Source: Rhizobium johnstonii 3841
GTDB taxonomy: Bacteria > Pseudomonadota > Alphaproteobacteria > Rhizobiales > Rhizobiaceae
Length of the DNA: 64,000 nt
Reading direction: 5' to 3'
Assembly (NCBI RefSeq): GCF_000009265.1
Contig: NC_008381.1
Location: forward strand, 248,001 to 312,000
The position numbers were made by a program, and so were the translations under genes. How positions within the stretch are numbered: the first letter of the stretch is position 1; each line of letters begins with the position of its first letter. Positions 57,060 through 64,000 of this stretch are shown piece by piece. A model generated the notes under the pieces. That model was not told the origin of the DNA. It saw only the letters and a list, made by a program, of their open reading frames with translations, and did no database searches.

Positions 57060-57896
57060 CTATCGGCCTGATATCTCCAGGATGCGGAGGGCAAGCTTGA
57101 GATGCGGCAAGTCCAGCATGCGTCCGTCAAGCTGAATGACGCCCGCGTCCGGCCTGGCGGCAAAGGCGGCGGCGACTTTCTCTGCCCAGGCGACCTCGGA
57201 TGCGTCCGGCGTGAAGGCGTGATTGATCACTTCGACCTGGCTCGGATGGATGGCCATCATGCCGGAAAAGCCGTCGCGCCGGGCTCGGCCGACATAGGCC
57301 CTGAGACCGTTGAGATCGTGGAAATCGGGATAGACGGTGTCGATTGCCGGAACGGCGGCGGCATGGGCGCCAAACAGCGTGAGCGAGCGGGCAAGCTCGT
57401 AAGGCGGCGTGTAGCGGCCATCCGTTCTGCGCGCGGTCGTAGCCCCCATCGCGGCAGGCAGATCCTCAGCACCCCAGGTCAGGCCACAGAGGCTGGTCGA
57501 GACATCCCGGTAGCTGCCGATCTCGAAGATCGCCGATGGCGTTTCGGTTGCGATCGGCAAGATGGGAATTGCGGATGCAAGAGAGCCTGCGAGCTTCAGC
57601 ACCGAAGCGGCACCCTCGGCCTTCGGCAGCACGATCGCAAAAGGATGAAGGCCGCTCAAAGCGGCAAGGTCGCTTTCGAATTCTGGCGAGGCGAGGGGAT
57701 TGATGCGGATCAGGAGAGGGGTCTCGCCGGCATGATGCAAGATGAACTCGTGCACGCTCTCGCGCGCTTTCGGCTTGTTTAAGGGCGCAACCGAATCTTC
57801 CAGGTCGAGAATGACGGCATCGGCGCCTGAGGCGAGCGCTTTTTCGAAACGCTCCGGCCGGTCACCGGGTATGAAGAGCAGCGAGCGCAGCCTCAT
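57060..57896 (-). CDS. HpcH/HpaI (CitE-like) acyl-CoA lyase
   Basis: TIM-barrel lyase of 278 residues from the ATG at 57896, which overlaps the preceding stop (ATGA). It begins MRLRSLLFIPGDRPERFEKA, has ADAVILDLEDSVAP with the Mg-binding Glu/Asp, LLIRINPL with the CoA-phosphate Arg, and ATETPSAIFEIG; this matches the CitE / citramalyl-CoA lyase group (CLYBL-like). Members cleave beta-hydroxyacyl-CoAs to acetyl-CoA plus a keto acid. As the last gene of the isovalerate operon it could cleave HMG-CoA or citramalyl-CoA. The true substrate is not determined by sequence. Confidence 0.85.
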   Translation of the reverse strand: MRLRSLLFIPGDRPERFEKALASGADAVILDLEDSVAPLNKPKARESVHEFILHHAGETPLLIRINPLASPEFESDLAALSGLHPFAIVLPKAEGAASVLKLAGSLASAIPILPIATETPSAIFEIGSYRDVSTSLCGLTWGAEDLPAAMGATTARRTDGRYTPPYELARSLTLFGAHAAAVPAIDTVYPDFHDLNGLRAYVGRARRDGFSGMMAIHPSQVEVINHAFTPDASEVAWAEKVAAAFAARPDAGVIQLDGRMLDLPHLKLALRILEISGR

Positions 57897-58345
57897 GACG
57901 GCTTCACCTTCAGCATCGCCGTGCGCAGGCACTGGCAGACGATCTCGCCGCGCTGGTTGAGGGTGATGTGCCGGAAGGTGACGATGCCGGCATCGGGCCG
58001 GGAGTTCGAGCGACGCAGCTCCATCACCTCCGTTTCCACCCGCAGCGTATCGCCGATGAAGACCGGCTTTGGCATCGTCACCTTGTCATAGCCGAGATTG
58101 GCGACGAGCGTACCGAGCGTGGTGTCGCCGACCGAAAGGCCGACCGTGAGCGCAAAGGTGAAGGTGCCGTTGACGACGATCCGGCCGAATTCGGTGCCGG
58201 CCGCATAGTCGGCATCGAGATGCAGCGGCTGCGGATTGTGGGAAAGCGTCGTGAACAGCAGATTGTCGGTCTCGGTGACCGTGCGGCGGATGTCGTGGGC
58301 GATGCGGTCGCCGACCGTCCACTCGTCGAAATAACGGCCAGCCAT
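57893..58345 (-). CDS. MaoC-family acyl-CoA hydratase/dehydratase
   Basis: Hot-dog-fold protein of 150 residues. The hydratase motif lies in LLFTTLSHNPQPLHLDADYA, with the catalytic His and the following conserved residues, and GTFTFALTVGLSVGDTTLG continues the fold. MaoC enzymes add water to enoyl-CoAs. Its start overlaps the carboxylase stop by 1 base, after GAGGAGG, and its stop overlaps the lyase start by 3, so it is translated with both. It may hydrate 3-methylglutaconyl-CoA or another enoyl-CoA made by this operon. Confidence 0.88.
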   Translation of the reverse strand: MAGRYFDEWTVGDRIAHDIRRTVTETDNLLFTTLSHNPQPLHLDADYAAGTEFGRIVVNGTFTFALTVGLSVGDTTLGTLVANLGYDKVTMPKPVFIGDTLRVETEVMELRRSNSRPDAGIVTFRHITLNQRGEIVCQCLRTAMLKVKPS

Positions 58346-60210
58346 TAAACCTCCTCCTTCACAATGCTGACGACCAGCTGGTTTTCCGAGACCCTGATCC
58401 CCGAGGAAACCTGCAGCTTTTCGACGATGCCGTCGAAGGGTGCGCGTAAAGAATGTTCCATCTTCATCGCTTCAACCGTCAGCAGACGGTCCCCCTTGGC
58501 GACACGATCGCCGTCGGCGACATCCACCGAAATGACGAGGCCGGGCATGGGCGAAAGGATCGCGCCATCGCCGGCACCCTGACTTGCCTCGACTTCGCTC
58601 GCCACGGGCAGGCTGATCGGCCAGGCACTGCCGGCGTCGAAAAGCACCGTGGTTTCACCGATCGCGACGGTATTTGCCTCAAGCTCCGGACGTGATTGCC
58701 CCCAATGGAGGTGATCGCCGATCCGGATGCGCACCCTCTTGTCATCCGCGCCGGAGATGCGGAATCCGGTCAACGCGGTCCAGGGATCACTATCCGTGTT
58801 CTTTAAAAGCGCCGTCGCCGCGCTATCGATTGCGCTTTCGCTCGGCTCCGTCGCCACAAGCCTGTCGTCATGACGGTCGAGAAAGCCGGTATCGATCCGA
58901 GCTGCGCGAAAATCCGGATCGACGGCGATGCGGGCAAGCAGGCCGGCATTGGATTTGACCGGCCAGATCTCAATGCCGGCGCAGGCGGCTGCGAGCTTCG
59001 AAAGTGCGGCTTCGCGGTTCGGCCCATGGGTGACGATCTTGGCAATCATCGGGTCATAGAAGGCGGTGATGTCATCCCCTTGATCGACGCCGCTATCGAC
59101 GCGGATTGTGTCAGGTAGGCGCAGATGGTCGAGCCGGCCTGTCGAGGGCAGATAGCCGGCGGCAGGATTTTCGGCATAGAGCCGGGCTTCGAAGGCCCAG
59201 CCGTTCATGGCGATCTCGTCCTGCATTTTTGGCAGCGGTTCGCCGCTAGCGACCTTCAACTGCCAGAGCACCAGATCCTCGCCAGTAATTGCCTCGGTGA
59301 CCGGGTGTTCCACCTGCAGGCGGGTGTTCATCTCCATAAACCAGATGCGATCTTCGCGAAGGCCTTCCGAGGCATCGGCGATGAATTCGACGGTGCCGGC
59401 GCCGACGTAGTTGACCGCTCTTGCGGCTTTTACCGCCGCATCGCAGATCACTGCCCGGGTAGCGGCTTCGAGGCCGGGGGCAGGGGCCTCCTCGATGACC
59501 TTCTGGTGACGGCGCTGCAGCGAACAATCACGTTCGAAGAGATGAACGCAATTGCCGAACATGTCGGCGAAAACCTGCACCTCGATATGGCGCGGATTGG
59601 CGATATAACGTTCGATCAGAACGCGGTCGTCGCCGAAGGCGGCCGCCGCTTCACGGCGGCAGGAGGCGAGAAGTTCGGCGAAATCCTGCGGGCGATCGAC
59701 GCGGCGCATGCCCTTGCCGCCGCCGCCGGCGACCGCCTTGATAAGCACGGGATAACCGATGTTTTCTGCCTCGGCCGCCAGCCTCTCTTCGCTCTGGTCC
59801 GCGCCCATATAGCCGGGCGTCACGGGCACGCCTGATGCCTGCATCAATTCCTTCGCCGCGTCCTTGAGGCCCATCGCCCGGATGGCAGCGGGGGGCGCGC
59901 CGACCCAGATGATGCCTGCCTTCTCCACTGCCTCGGCAAAGTCGGCATTTTCCGAGAGGAAGCCGTATCCGGGATGGATCGCAGCGGCGCCGCTCTTGCG
60001 GGCGGCTTCGAGGATGCGGGTTTGAGAGAGATAGCTCTCGCGCGCCGGCGCCGGGCCGATGGCAATCGCCTCGTCCGCCTCCCTGACGAAGGGCAGGCCG
60101 GCATCGGCTTCGGAATAGACGGCGATGGTGCGGATGCCGAGCATCTTGGCCGAGCGGATGATGCGGCGGGCGATTTCGCCCCTGTTGGCAATGAGAAGGC
60201 TTTCCATCAT
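58345..60210 (-). CDS. liuD: acyl-CoA carboxylase biotin-carboxylase/BCCP subunit (methylcrotonyl-CoA type)
   Basis: Subunit of 621 residues from the ATG at 60210 (a GTG at 60222 is also possible and overlaps the preceding stop). The biotin carboxylase part begins SLLIANRGEIARRIIRSAKM, with ATP-grasp AVAGGGGKGMRRV and FMEMNTRLQVEHPVTEAITG. The C-terminal biotinyl domain carries the modified lysine in VEAMKMEHSLRAPF. It carboxylates biotin, which the partner subunit (60219-61829) uses on 3-methylcrotonyl-CoA. Assignment to the leucine pathway follows from the adjacent isovaleryl-CoA dehydrogenase. Confidence 0.9.
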   Translation of the reverse strand: MMESLLIANRGEIARRIIRSAKMLGIRTIAVYSEADAGLPFVREADEAIAIGPAPARESYLSQTRILEAARKSGAAAIHPGYGFLSENADFAEAVEKAGIIWVGAPPAAIRAMGLKDAAKELMQASGVPVTPGYMGADQSEERLAAEAENIGYPVLIKAVAGGGGKGMRRVDRPQDFAELLASCRREAAAAFGDDRVLIERYIANPRHIEVQVFADMFGNCVHLFERDCSLQRRHQKVIEEAPAPGLEAATRAVICDAAVKAARAVNYVGAGTVEFIADASEGLREDRIWFMEMNTRLQVEHPVTEAITGEDLVLWQLKVASGEPLPKMQDEIAMNGWAFEARLYAENPAAGYLPSTGRLDHLRLPDTIRVDSGVDQGDDITAFYDPMIAKIVTHGPNREAALSKLAAACAGIEIWPVKSNAGLLARIAVDPDFRAARIDTGFLDRHDDRLVATEPSESAIDSAATALLKNTDSDPWTALTGFRISGADDKRVRIRIGDHLHWGQSRPELEANTVAIGETTVLFDAGSAWPISLPVASEVEASQGAGDGAILSPMPGLVISVDVADGDRVAKGDRLLTVEAMKMEHSLRAPFDGIVEKLQVSSGIRVSENQLVVSIVKEEV

Positions 60211-60218
60211 ACCGCGCC

Positions 60219-61829
60219 TCACATCCTGAACAGGCCGAAGCGCGGCCCTTTCGGGATCGGCGCATTCAGGCAGGCGGAAAAGGCAAGGCCCAGCACATCC
60301 CGGGTCTGGCGCGGATCGATGATGCCGTCGTCCCAGAGGCGAGCCGTTGCATAATAGGGATTGCCCTCGGCCTCGTAGCCGGCGCGGATCGGCGCCTTGA
60401 AGGCTTCCTCCTCTTCAATAGGCCAATTCTCACCGCGCGCCTCCATGGAGTCTCGGCGTATGGTGGCGAGCACCGAGGCCGCCTGTTCGCCACCCATCAC
60501 GCTGATGCGGCTGTTCGGCCAGGTGAAGAGGAAGCGCGGGCGATAGGCGCGGCCGCACATGCCGTAATTGCCGGCGCCGAAGCTGCCGCCGATGATGACG
60601 GTGACCTTCGGCACGGTGGCGGTTGCCACCGCCGTCACCAGCTTTGCCCCATCCTTGGCGATACCGCCGGCCTCATAGCGGCCGCCGACCATGAAACCGG
60701 AAATGTTCTGCAGAAACAGCAAAGGGACGCGGCGCTGGCAGGCAAGCTCGATGAAATGCGCCCCCTTCAGCGCACTTTCGGAAAACAGCACGCCGTTATT
60801 GGCGATGACGGCAACGGGCATGCCCCAGATGCGGGCGAAGCCGCAGACCAGCGTGGTGCCGTAGAGCGGCTTGAACTCATGCAGTTCGGAGCCATCGACG
60901 ATCCGGCCGATGACCTCGCGCACATCATAGGGCGAGCGCACATCCTCCGGGATGAGGCCGCAGAGATCCTCGGCATCGAGTTTCGGCGGCCGTGGCGGCT
61001 GAAGGTCGATATCGACTGATTTCACGCTGTTGAGAGTGGCTGCGATATCGCGCACGAGCAGCAGCGCATGTTCGTCGTTCTCGGCGACATGATCGACGAC
61101 GCCGGAGCGGCGGCCATGGGTTTCGGCGCCGCCGAGCTCTTCGGCCGAAATGATCTCGCCGGTCGCGGCCTTCACCAGCGGCGGGCCGGCGAGGAAGATC
61201 GTGCCCTGGTTGCGCACGATGACCGTTTCGTCGGACATGGCAGGCACATAGGCGCCGCCTGCAGTGCAGCTTCCCATGACGCAGGCGATCTGCGGAATGC
61301 CTTCGGCCGACATCTGCGCCTGATTGTAGAAGATTGCACCGAAATGGTCGCGGTCGGGAAAAACTTCGGCTTGATGCGGAAGGTTGGCGCCACCGCTATC
61401 GACCAGATAGAGGCAAGGCAACCTGTTCTGCATGGCGATCTCCTGCGCCCGCAGATGCTTCTTCACCGTCATCGGGAAATAGGCGCCGCCCTTCACCGTC
61501 GCGTCATTGGCGACGATCATCACCTCGCGGCCGGCAACGCGGCCGATGCCGGTAATGATGCCGGCGCCCGGCGCCTCGTCATCATACATGCCGTTGGCGG
61601 CCAGCGTGCCGATCTCCAGGAACGGGCTGCCGGCATCGATGAGCAGCTGGATACGATCGCGAGGCAGGAGCTTGCCCTTGCCGGTATGGCGCTCGCGCGC
61701 TGTTTGCGATCCGCCCTCGCGGGCTTTCGCCGAACGATTGTGGAGCTCGTCAATCAGGGCTTTGTTCTTGCTGGCATTGGCCTTGAAGCTGTCGCCGTCG
61801 CGGTCGATCGCAGTCGAAATCACCGTCAT
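60219..61829 (-). CDS. liuB: methylcrotonyl-CoA carboxylase carboxyltransferase subunit
   Basis: Carboxyltransferase of 536 residues, full length for the beta subunit of 3-methylcrotonyl-CoA carboxylase. Motifs are RERHTGKGKLLPRDRIQLLI at the start, GGAYFPMTVKKHLRAQEIAM, the oxyanion stretch GSCTAGGAYVPAMSDE in the N-terminal crotonase half, and GGSFGAGNYGMCGRAYRPRF in the C-terminal half. It transfers the carboxyl group from biotin to 3-methylcrotonyl-CoA, giving 3-methylglutaconyl-CoA. It overlaps the dehydrogenase gene by 4 bases, in pathway order. Confidence 0.92.
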   Translation of the reverse strand: MTVISTAIDRDGDSFKANASKNKALIDELHNRSAKAREGGSQTARERHTGKGKLLPRDRIQLLIDAGSPFLEIGTLAANGMYDDEAPGAGIITGIGRVAGREVMIVANDATVKGGAYFPMTVKKHLRAQEIAMQNRLPCLYLVDSGGANLPHQAEVFPDRDHFGAIFYNQAQMSAEGIPQIACVMGSCTAGGAYVPAMSDETVIVRNQGTIFLAGPPLVKAATGEIISAEELGGAETHGRRSGVVDHVAENDEHALLLVRDIAATLNSVKSVDIDLQPPRPPKLDAEDLCGLIPEDVRSPYDVREVIGRIVDGSELHEFKPLYGTTLVCGFARIWGMPVAVIANNGVLFSESALKGAHFIELACQRRVPLLFLQNISGFMVGGRYEAGGIAKDGAKLVTAVATATVPKVTVIIGGSFGAGNYGMCGRAYRPRFLFTWPNSRISVMGGEQAASVLATIRRDSMEARGENWPIEEEEAFKAPIRAGYEAEGNPYYATARLWDDGIIDPRQTRDVLGLAFSACLNAPIPKGPRFGLFRM

Positions 61830-62971
61830 GATGCGATGAGCTCCCGGCCGATCAGGTAGCGGCGGATCTCATTGGTGCCGGCGCCGATATCGTAAAGCTT
61901 GGCGTCGCGCAAAAAGCGCTCGACCGGCCATTCCTTGGTATAGCCGGCGCCGCCGAGCGCCTGGATCGCCTCCAGCGACACTTTCACGGCATTCTCGCTG
62001 GCAAAGAGGATCGCAGCAGCTGCATCCGTGCGCGTCGCGCGGCCGGCATCGCAGGCGCGGGCGACGGAATAAACATAGGCGCGCGCCGAATTCAGCGCCA
62101 CATACATGTCGGCGATCTTGCCCTGCATCAGCTGGAAATCGCCGATCGCTTTGCCGAATTGCTTGCGATCGCGCACATAGGGCAGCACGACATCGAGGCA
62201 GGCTTGCATGATGCCGAGCGGCCCGCCGGCAAGCACGGCACGCTCATAATCGAGGCCAGACATCAGGATCTTCACGCCTTCTCCCTCCCGGCCCATCAGC
62301 GCCTCGGCCGGCACCTCGCAATCCTCGAACACCAGTTCGGCCGTATCGCTGCCGCGCATGCCGAGTTTGGAGAGCTTTTTCGAGACGCTGAAACCGGGCA
62401 GGCCCTTTTCGATGATGAAGGCGGAAATGCCTTTGGGGCCGGCTGCGGGATCGGTCTTGGCATAGACAACAAGCACATCGGCATGCGGCGCGTTGGTGAT
62501 CCAGAACTTGGTGCCGTTCAGAATATAGCGGTCGCCTTTTTTCTCGGCACGCAACCGCATGGAGACAACATCGGAACCGGCGCCGACTTCCGACATGGCG
62601 AGTGAACCGACATGTTCGCCGGAGATCAGCTTCGGCAGATGGCGGCGCTTCTGCTCCGGTGAGGCCCAGCGGCGGATCTGGTTGACGCAGAGATTGGAAT
62701 GGGCGCCGTAACTCAAGCCGACGGAGGCCGAGGCGCGCGAAACTTCCTCCATGGCGACGACATGATCGAGATAACCGAGACCCGCGCCGCCGAATTCTTC
62801 CTCGACGGTGATCCCATGCAGGCCGAGCGCACCCATCTCGGGCCAGAGCTGGCGTGGAAACGTGTTGCTTTCGTCGATCTCCGCAGCCAGTGGAGCAATA
62901 TGATCGGCGGCAAACCGGGCCGTCGTTTCACGGATCGCGTCCGCGGTTTCGCCGAGCGAAAAATCAAACAT
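61826..62971 (-). CDS. liuA: isovaleryl-CoA dehydrogenase
   Basis: Acyl-CoA dehydrogenase of 381 residues starting at the ATG at 62971 (after GGGAGGAG); the frame is open further upstream but the family begins at MFDFSLGETADAIRE. The catalytic base is E243 in GLDYERAVLAGGPLG, the position and sequence characteristic of isovaleryl-CoA dehydrogenases rather than other acyl-CoA dehydrogenases. SLAMSEVGAGSDV and LNGTKFWITNAPHAD are FAD-contact motifs. It oxidises isovaleryl-CoA to 3-methylcrotonyl-CoA, passing electrons to ETF. It is the first gene of the operon running to 57060. Confidence 0.93.
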   Translation of the reverse strand: MFDFSLGETADAIRETTARFAADHIAPLAAEIDESNTFPRQLWPEMGALGLHGITVEEEFGGAGLGYLDHVVAMEEVSRASASVGLSYGAHSNLCVNQIRRWASPEQKRRHLPKLISGEHVGSLAMSEVGAGSDVVSMRLRAEKKGDRYILNGTKFWITNAPHADVLVVYAKTDPAAGPKGISAFIIEKGLPGFSVSKKLSKLGMRGSDTAELVFEDCEVPAEALMGREGEGVKILMSGLDYERAVLAGGPLGIMQACLDVVLPYVRDRKQFGKAIGDFQLMQGKIADMYVALNSARAYVYSVARACDAGRATRTDAAAAILFASENAVKVSLEAIQALGGAGYTKEWPVERFLRDAKLYDIGAGTNEIRRYLIGRELIAS

Positions 62972-63086
62972 GGCACTCCTCCCGGTGAAATATGTAGCGC
63001 GGGTTGCGGCGGGGTCAAAGTGCCCTTGAATGATGCGGGTGGAGAGCGTTGCGAATTCTTGTCGAGGGCGCGTGAGCGTCATTTTC

Positions 63087-63115
63087 TTGAAAATATGTAA
63101 AATATGGAATATATG
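63087..63115 (+). promoter_or_regulatory. promoter of the Phd/PemK-like pair
   Basis: TTGAAA (63087-63092) and TATATG (63110-63115) are spaced 17 bp in an AT-rich patch within GC-rich surroundings, 23 bases before the antitoxin ATG. The stretch has repeated ATATG steps (63093-63115), a possible antitoxin binding site. Confidence 0.5.
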
Positions 63116-63138
63116 GAAATTAAACCGGAGAGATAATC

Positions 63139-63399
63139 ATGCGACAGTTCACGACAGGTGATCTCAATAAACAGATTGGTGATGTCACCGATGTTGCGAG
63201 TCGCGAGCCTGTTATTCTCACCCGCCACAACAAGCCACGTTTCGTGCTGATGAGCTATGAGCACTATCAGCGGATGCGCAGCGGCGGGGACCCGCGTCGT
63301 GCCCATCACATTTCGGAGATGCCGGACGAGCATGCCGAATTGTTCGACGAGGCGATTGAGCGGCTGGCGCGCGGTGAAAGCTACGACGATGAACCATGA
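63139..63399 (+). CDS. Phd/YefM-type antitoxin
   Basis: Protein of 86 residues. The N-terminal Phd/YefM DNA-binding fold reads MRQFTTGDLNKQIGDVTDVA, then REPVILTRHNKPRFVLMSYE and HYQRM, followed by a flexible acidic C-terminus (EHAELFDEAIERL) that would wrap the toxin. The next gene begins inside its 3' end, overlapping by 11 bases, so both are translated from one message. The ribosome site is GGAGAG. Confidence 0.88.
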   Translation: MRQFTTGDLNKQIGDVTDVASREPVILTRHNKPRFVLMSYEHYQRMRSGGDPRRAHHISEMPDEHAELFDEAIERLARGESYDDEP

Positions 63400-63808
63400 G
63401 TTTCGTCCTGGCGAGGTGATAACCTATCCCTATCTCTGGGCATGGCAACAGCAGCGTGGTGAGACCCAGGGGCGCAAACAGCGCCCAGTCTGTGTCGTCA
63501 TCGCGATCCGCAGTACGAGCGATGGAAACACCCATCTCGTCCTTCTGGCAATCACCACACAGCCGCCGGAGGTGGGAAGGGTTGCCCTGGAAATTCCCGA
63601 TATCGAACGCCGGCGCGCCGGTCTCGGTGATCTCAAACAGAGTTGGATCGTCGTCGACGAATACAATTACGATATCGTCGAGCGATCCTGGTACATCGAG
63701 CCTCATCAGACGGTTCTTGGTCGCTTCAGCAAGTCCTTCATGATGAAGATTGCCGCCATGTTCGCGAAAGCGCGTGGCCAGTCAGGGCGGGTCAACCGAT
63801 TCGATTGA
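63389..63808 (+). CDS. putative toxin, PemK/MazF-like
   Basis: Protein of 139 residues starting at the ATG at 63389. FRPGEVITYPYLWAWQQQRG and GRKQRPVCVVIAIRS resemble the first strands of PemK/MazF ribonuclease toxins (GDI... then RPALVV), and later parts hold a beta-rich core. Its partner is the overlapping Phd-type antitoxin. The toxin class is inferred from the RPVCVV strand and from the context; cleavage specificity is unknown. Its 3' end overlaps the convergent araC-type gene by 27 bases. Confidence 0.75.
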   Translation: MNHEFRPGEVITYPYLWAWQQQRGETQGRKQRPVCVVIAIRSTSDGNTHLVLLAITTQPPEVGRVALEIPDIERRRAGLGDLKQSWIVVDEYNYDIVERSWYIEPHQTVLGRFSKSFMMKIAAMFAKARGQSGRVNRFD

Positions 63809-64000
63809 CATGCCCTCGATTTCCGCTCCGTCTCGGCGAAAGACCTCGGGGCTCTTGCCCATCCATTTCCGGAACGCCCGAAAGAAGGCGCTCGGCTCGG
63901 AATAGCCGAGCTGCACGGCAATCTCACCGATGGTCATCGACGTGTTCAGCAGCAGTTCGACGGCGAGGTCGCGACGGATGTCGTCCTTGATGGCGGCATA
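63782..64000 (-). CDS. AraC-family transcriptional regulator, 3' end only
   Basis: Last 72 codons of a regulator that starts outside the window. The visible part is the second helix-turn-helix of the AraC domain: LLLNTSMTIGEIAVQLGYSE followed by PSAFFRAFRKWMGKSPEVFR, the canonical signature, and a short tail to TGA at 63782-63784. It converges with the toxin gene and shares 27 bases with it. Target unknown. Confidence 0.92.
   Translation of the reverse strand, partial: YAAIKDDIRRDLAVELLLNTSMTIGEIAVQLGYSEPSAFFRAFRKWMGKSPEVFRRDGAEIEGMSIESVDPP

Noticed and set aside
1..64000. tRNA, rRNA, transposase or integrase genes
   Set aside because: None seen in any frame or as recognisable RNA sequence, so there is no direct sign of an integrated element despite the scars at 10.0 kb and 31.1 kb.

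Overview
The window looks like a piece of a Rhizobiaceae genome, probably Rhizobium sensu stricto. It has high-GC codon use and long antisense open frames, many ABC importers paired with LacI or GntR regulators, plant cell-wall glycosidases, and at 33681-33730 a nested palindrome of the kind scattered between rhizobial genes. No rRNA, tRNA, CRISPR array or complete insertion sequence was seen. The taxonomic call is inference from gene content and style.

Layout. (1) 2-9901: one plus-strand run with an alpha/beta hydrolase (cut by the window edge), flavin reductase, luciferase-like monooxygenase, aldehyde dehydrogenase, NIPSNAP protein, a polyamine-type ABC importer and a succinate-semialdehyde-type dehydrogenase. 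This resembles an uptake and oxidative-cleavage pathway for a small, perhaps nitrogenous, compound. (2) 9959-11529: a scar joining RidA and D-amino-acid dehydrogenase remnants, then an AbrB/PIN toxin-antitoxin pair. (3) 11655-19254: a sugar ABC importer with a GH78 alpha-L-rhamnosidase and a divergent LacI regulator. (4) 19297-26697: a second LacI regulator, a second sugar ABC importer and a GH127 beta-L-arabinofuranosidase. (5) 26747-31106: a DapA-family lyase with a divergent GntR regulator, a proline-iminopeptidase-like hydrolase and an Xaa-Pro peptidase. Regions 4 and 5 together suggest use of arabinosylated hydroxyproline-rich plant glycoproteins such as extensin.

(6) 31080-32275: a scar segment bounded by two imperfect 50-bp direct repeats, holding a 3' fragment of a second gntR and a membrane-protein gene. 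(7) 32310-47249: GH29 fucosidase, LacI regulator, a peptide-type ABC importer and a tightly packed catabolic operon (IolB-like isomerase, GH39-like glycosidase, sugar isomerase/epimerase, 2-hydroxyacid dehydrogenase, enolase-superfamily epimerase). (8) 47607-57025: an RND efflux pump with adaptor, a CpxRA-like two-component system, a CBS-domain protein and a NodT-type outer-membrane factor. Three copies of one four-hexamer direct-repeat box (47607, 52267, 55484), all spaced 10-11-10, probably mark the response regulator's sites. (9) 57060-62971: a leucine/isovalerate degradation operon whose last two genes are MaoC and CitE-like rather than the usual hydratase and HMG-CoA lyase. (10) 63087-64000: a Phd/PemK-like toxin-antitoxin pair and the 3' end of an araC-type gene.

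Regulatory DNA is unusually legible here. Each of the three LacI genes has its own distinct inverted-repeat operator set in the adjacent intergenic region. At least two of the four binding-protein genes are followed by a clear stem-loop before the permease genes.
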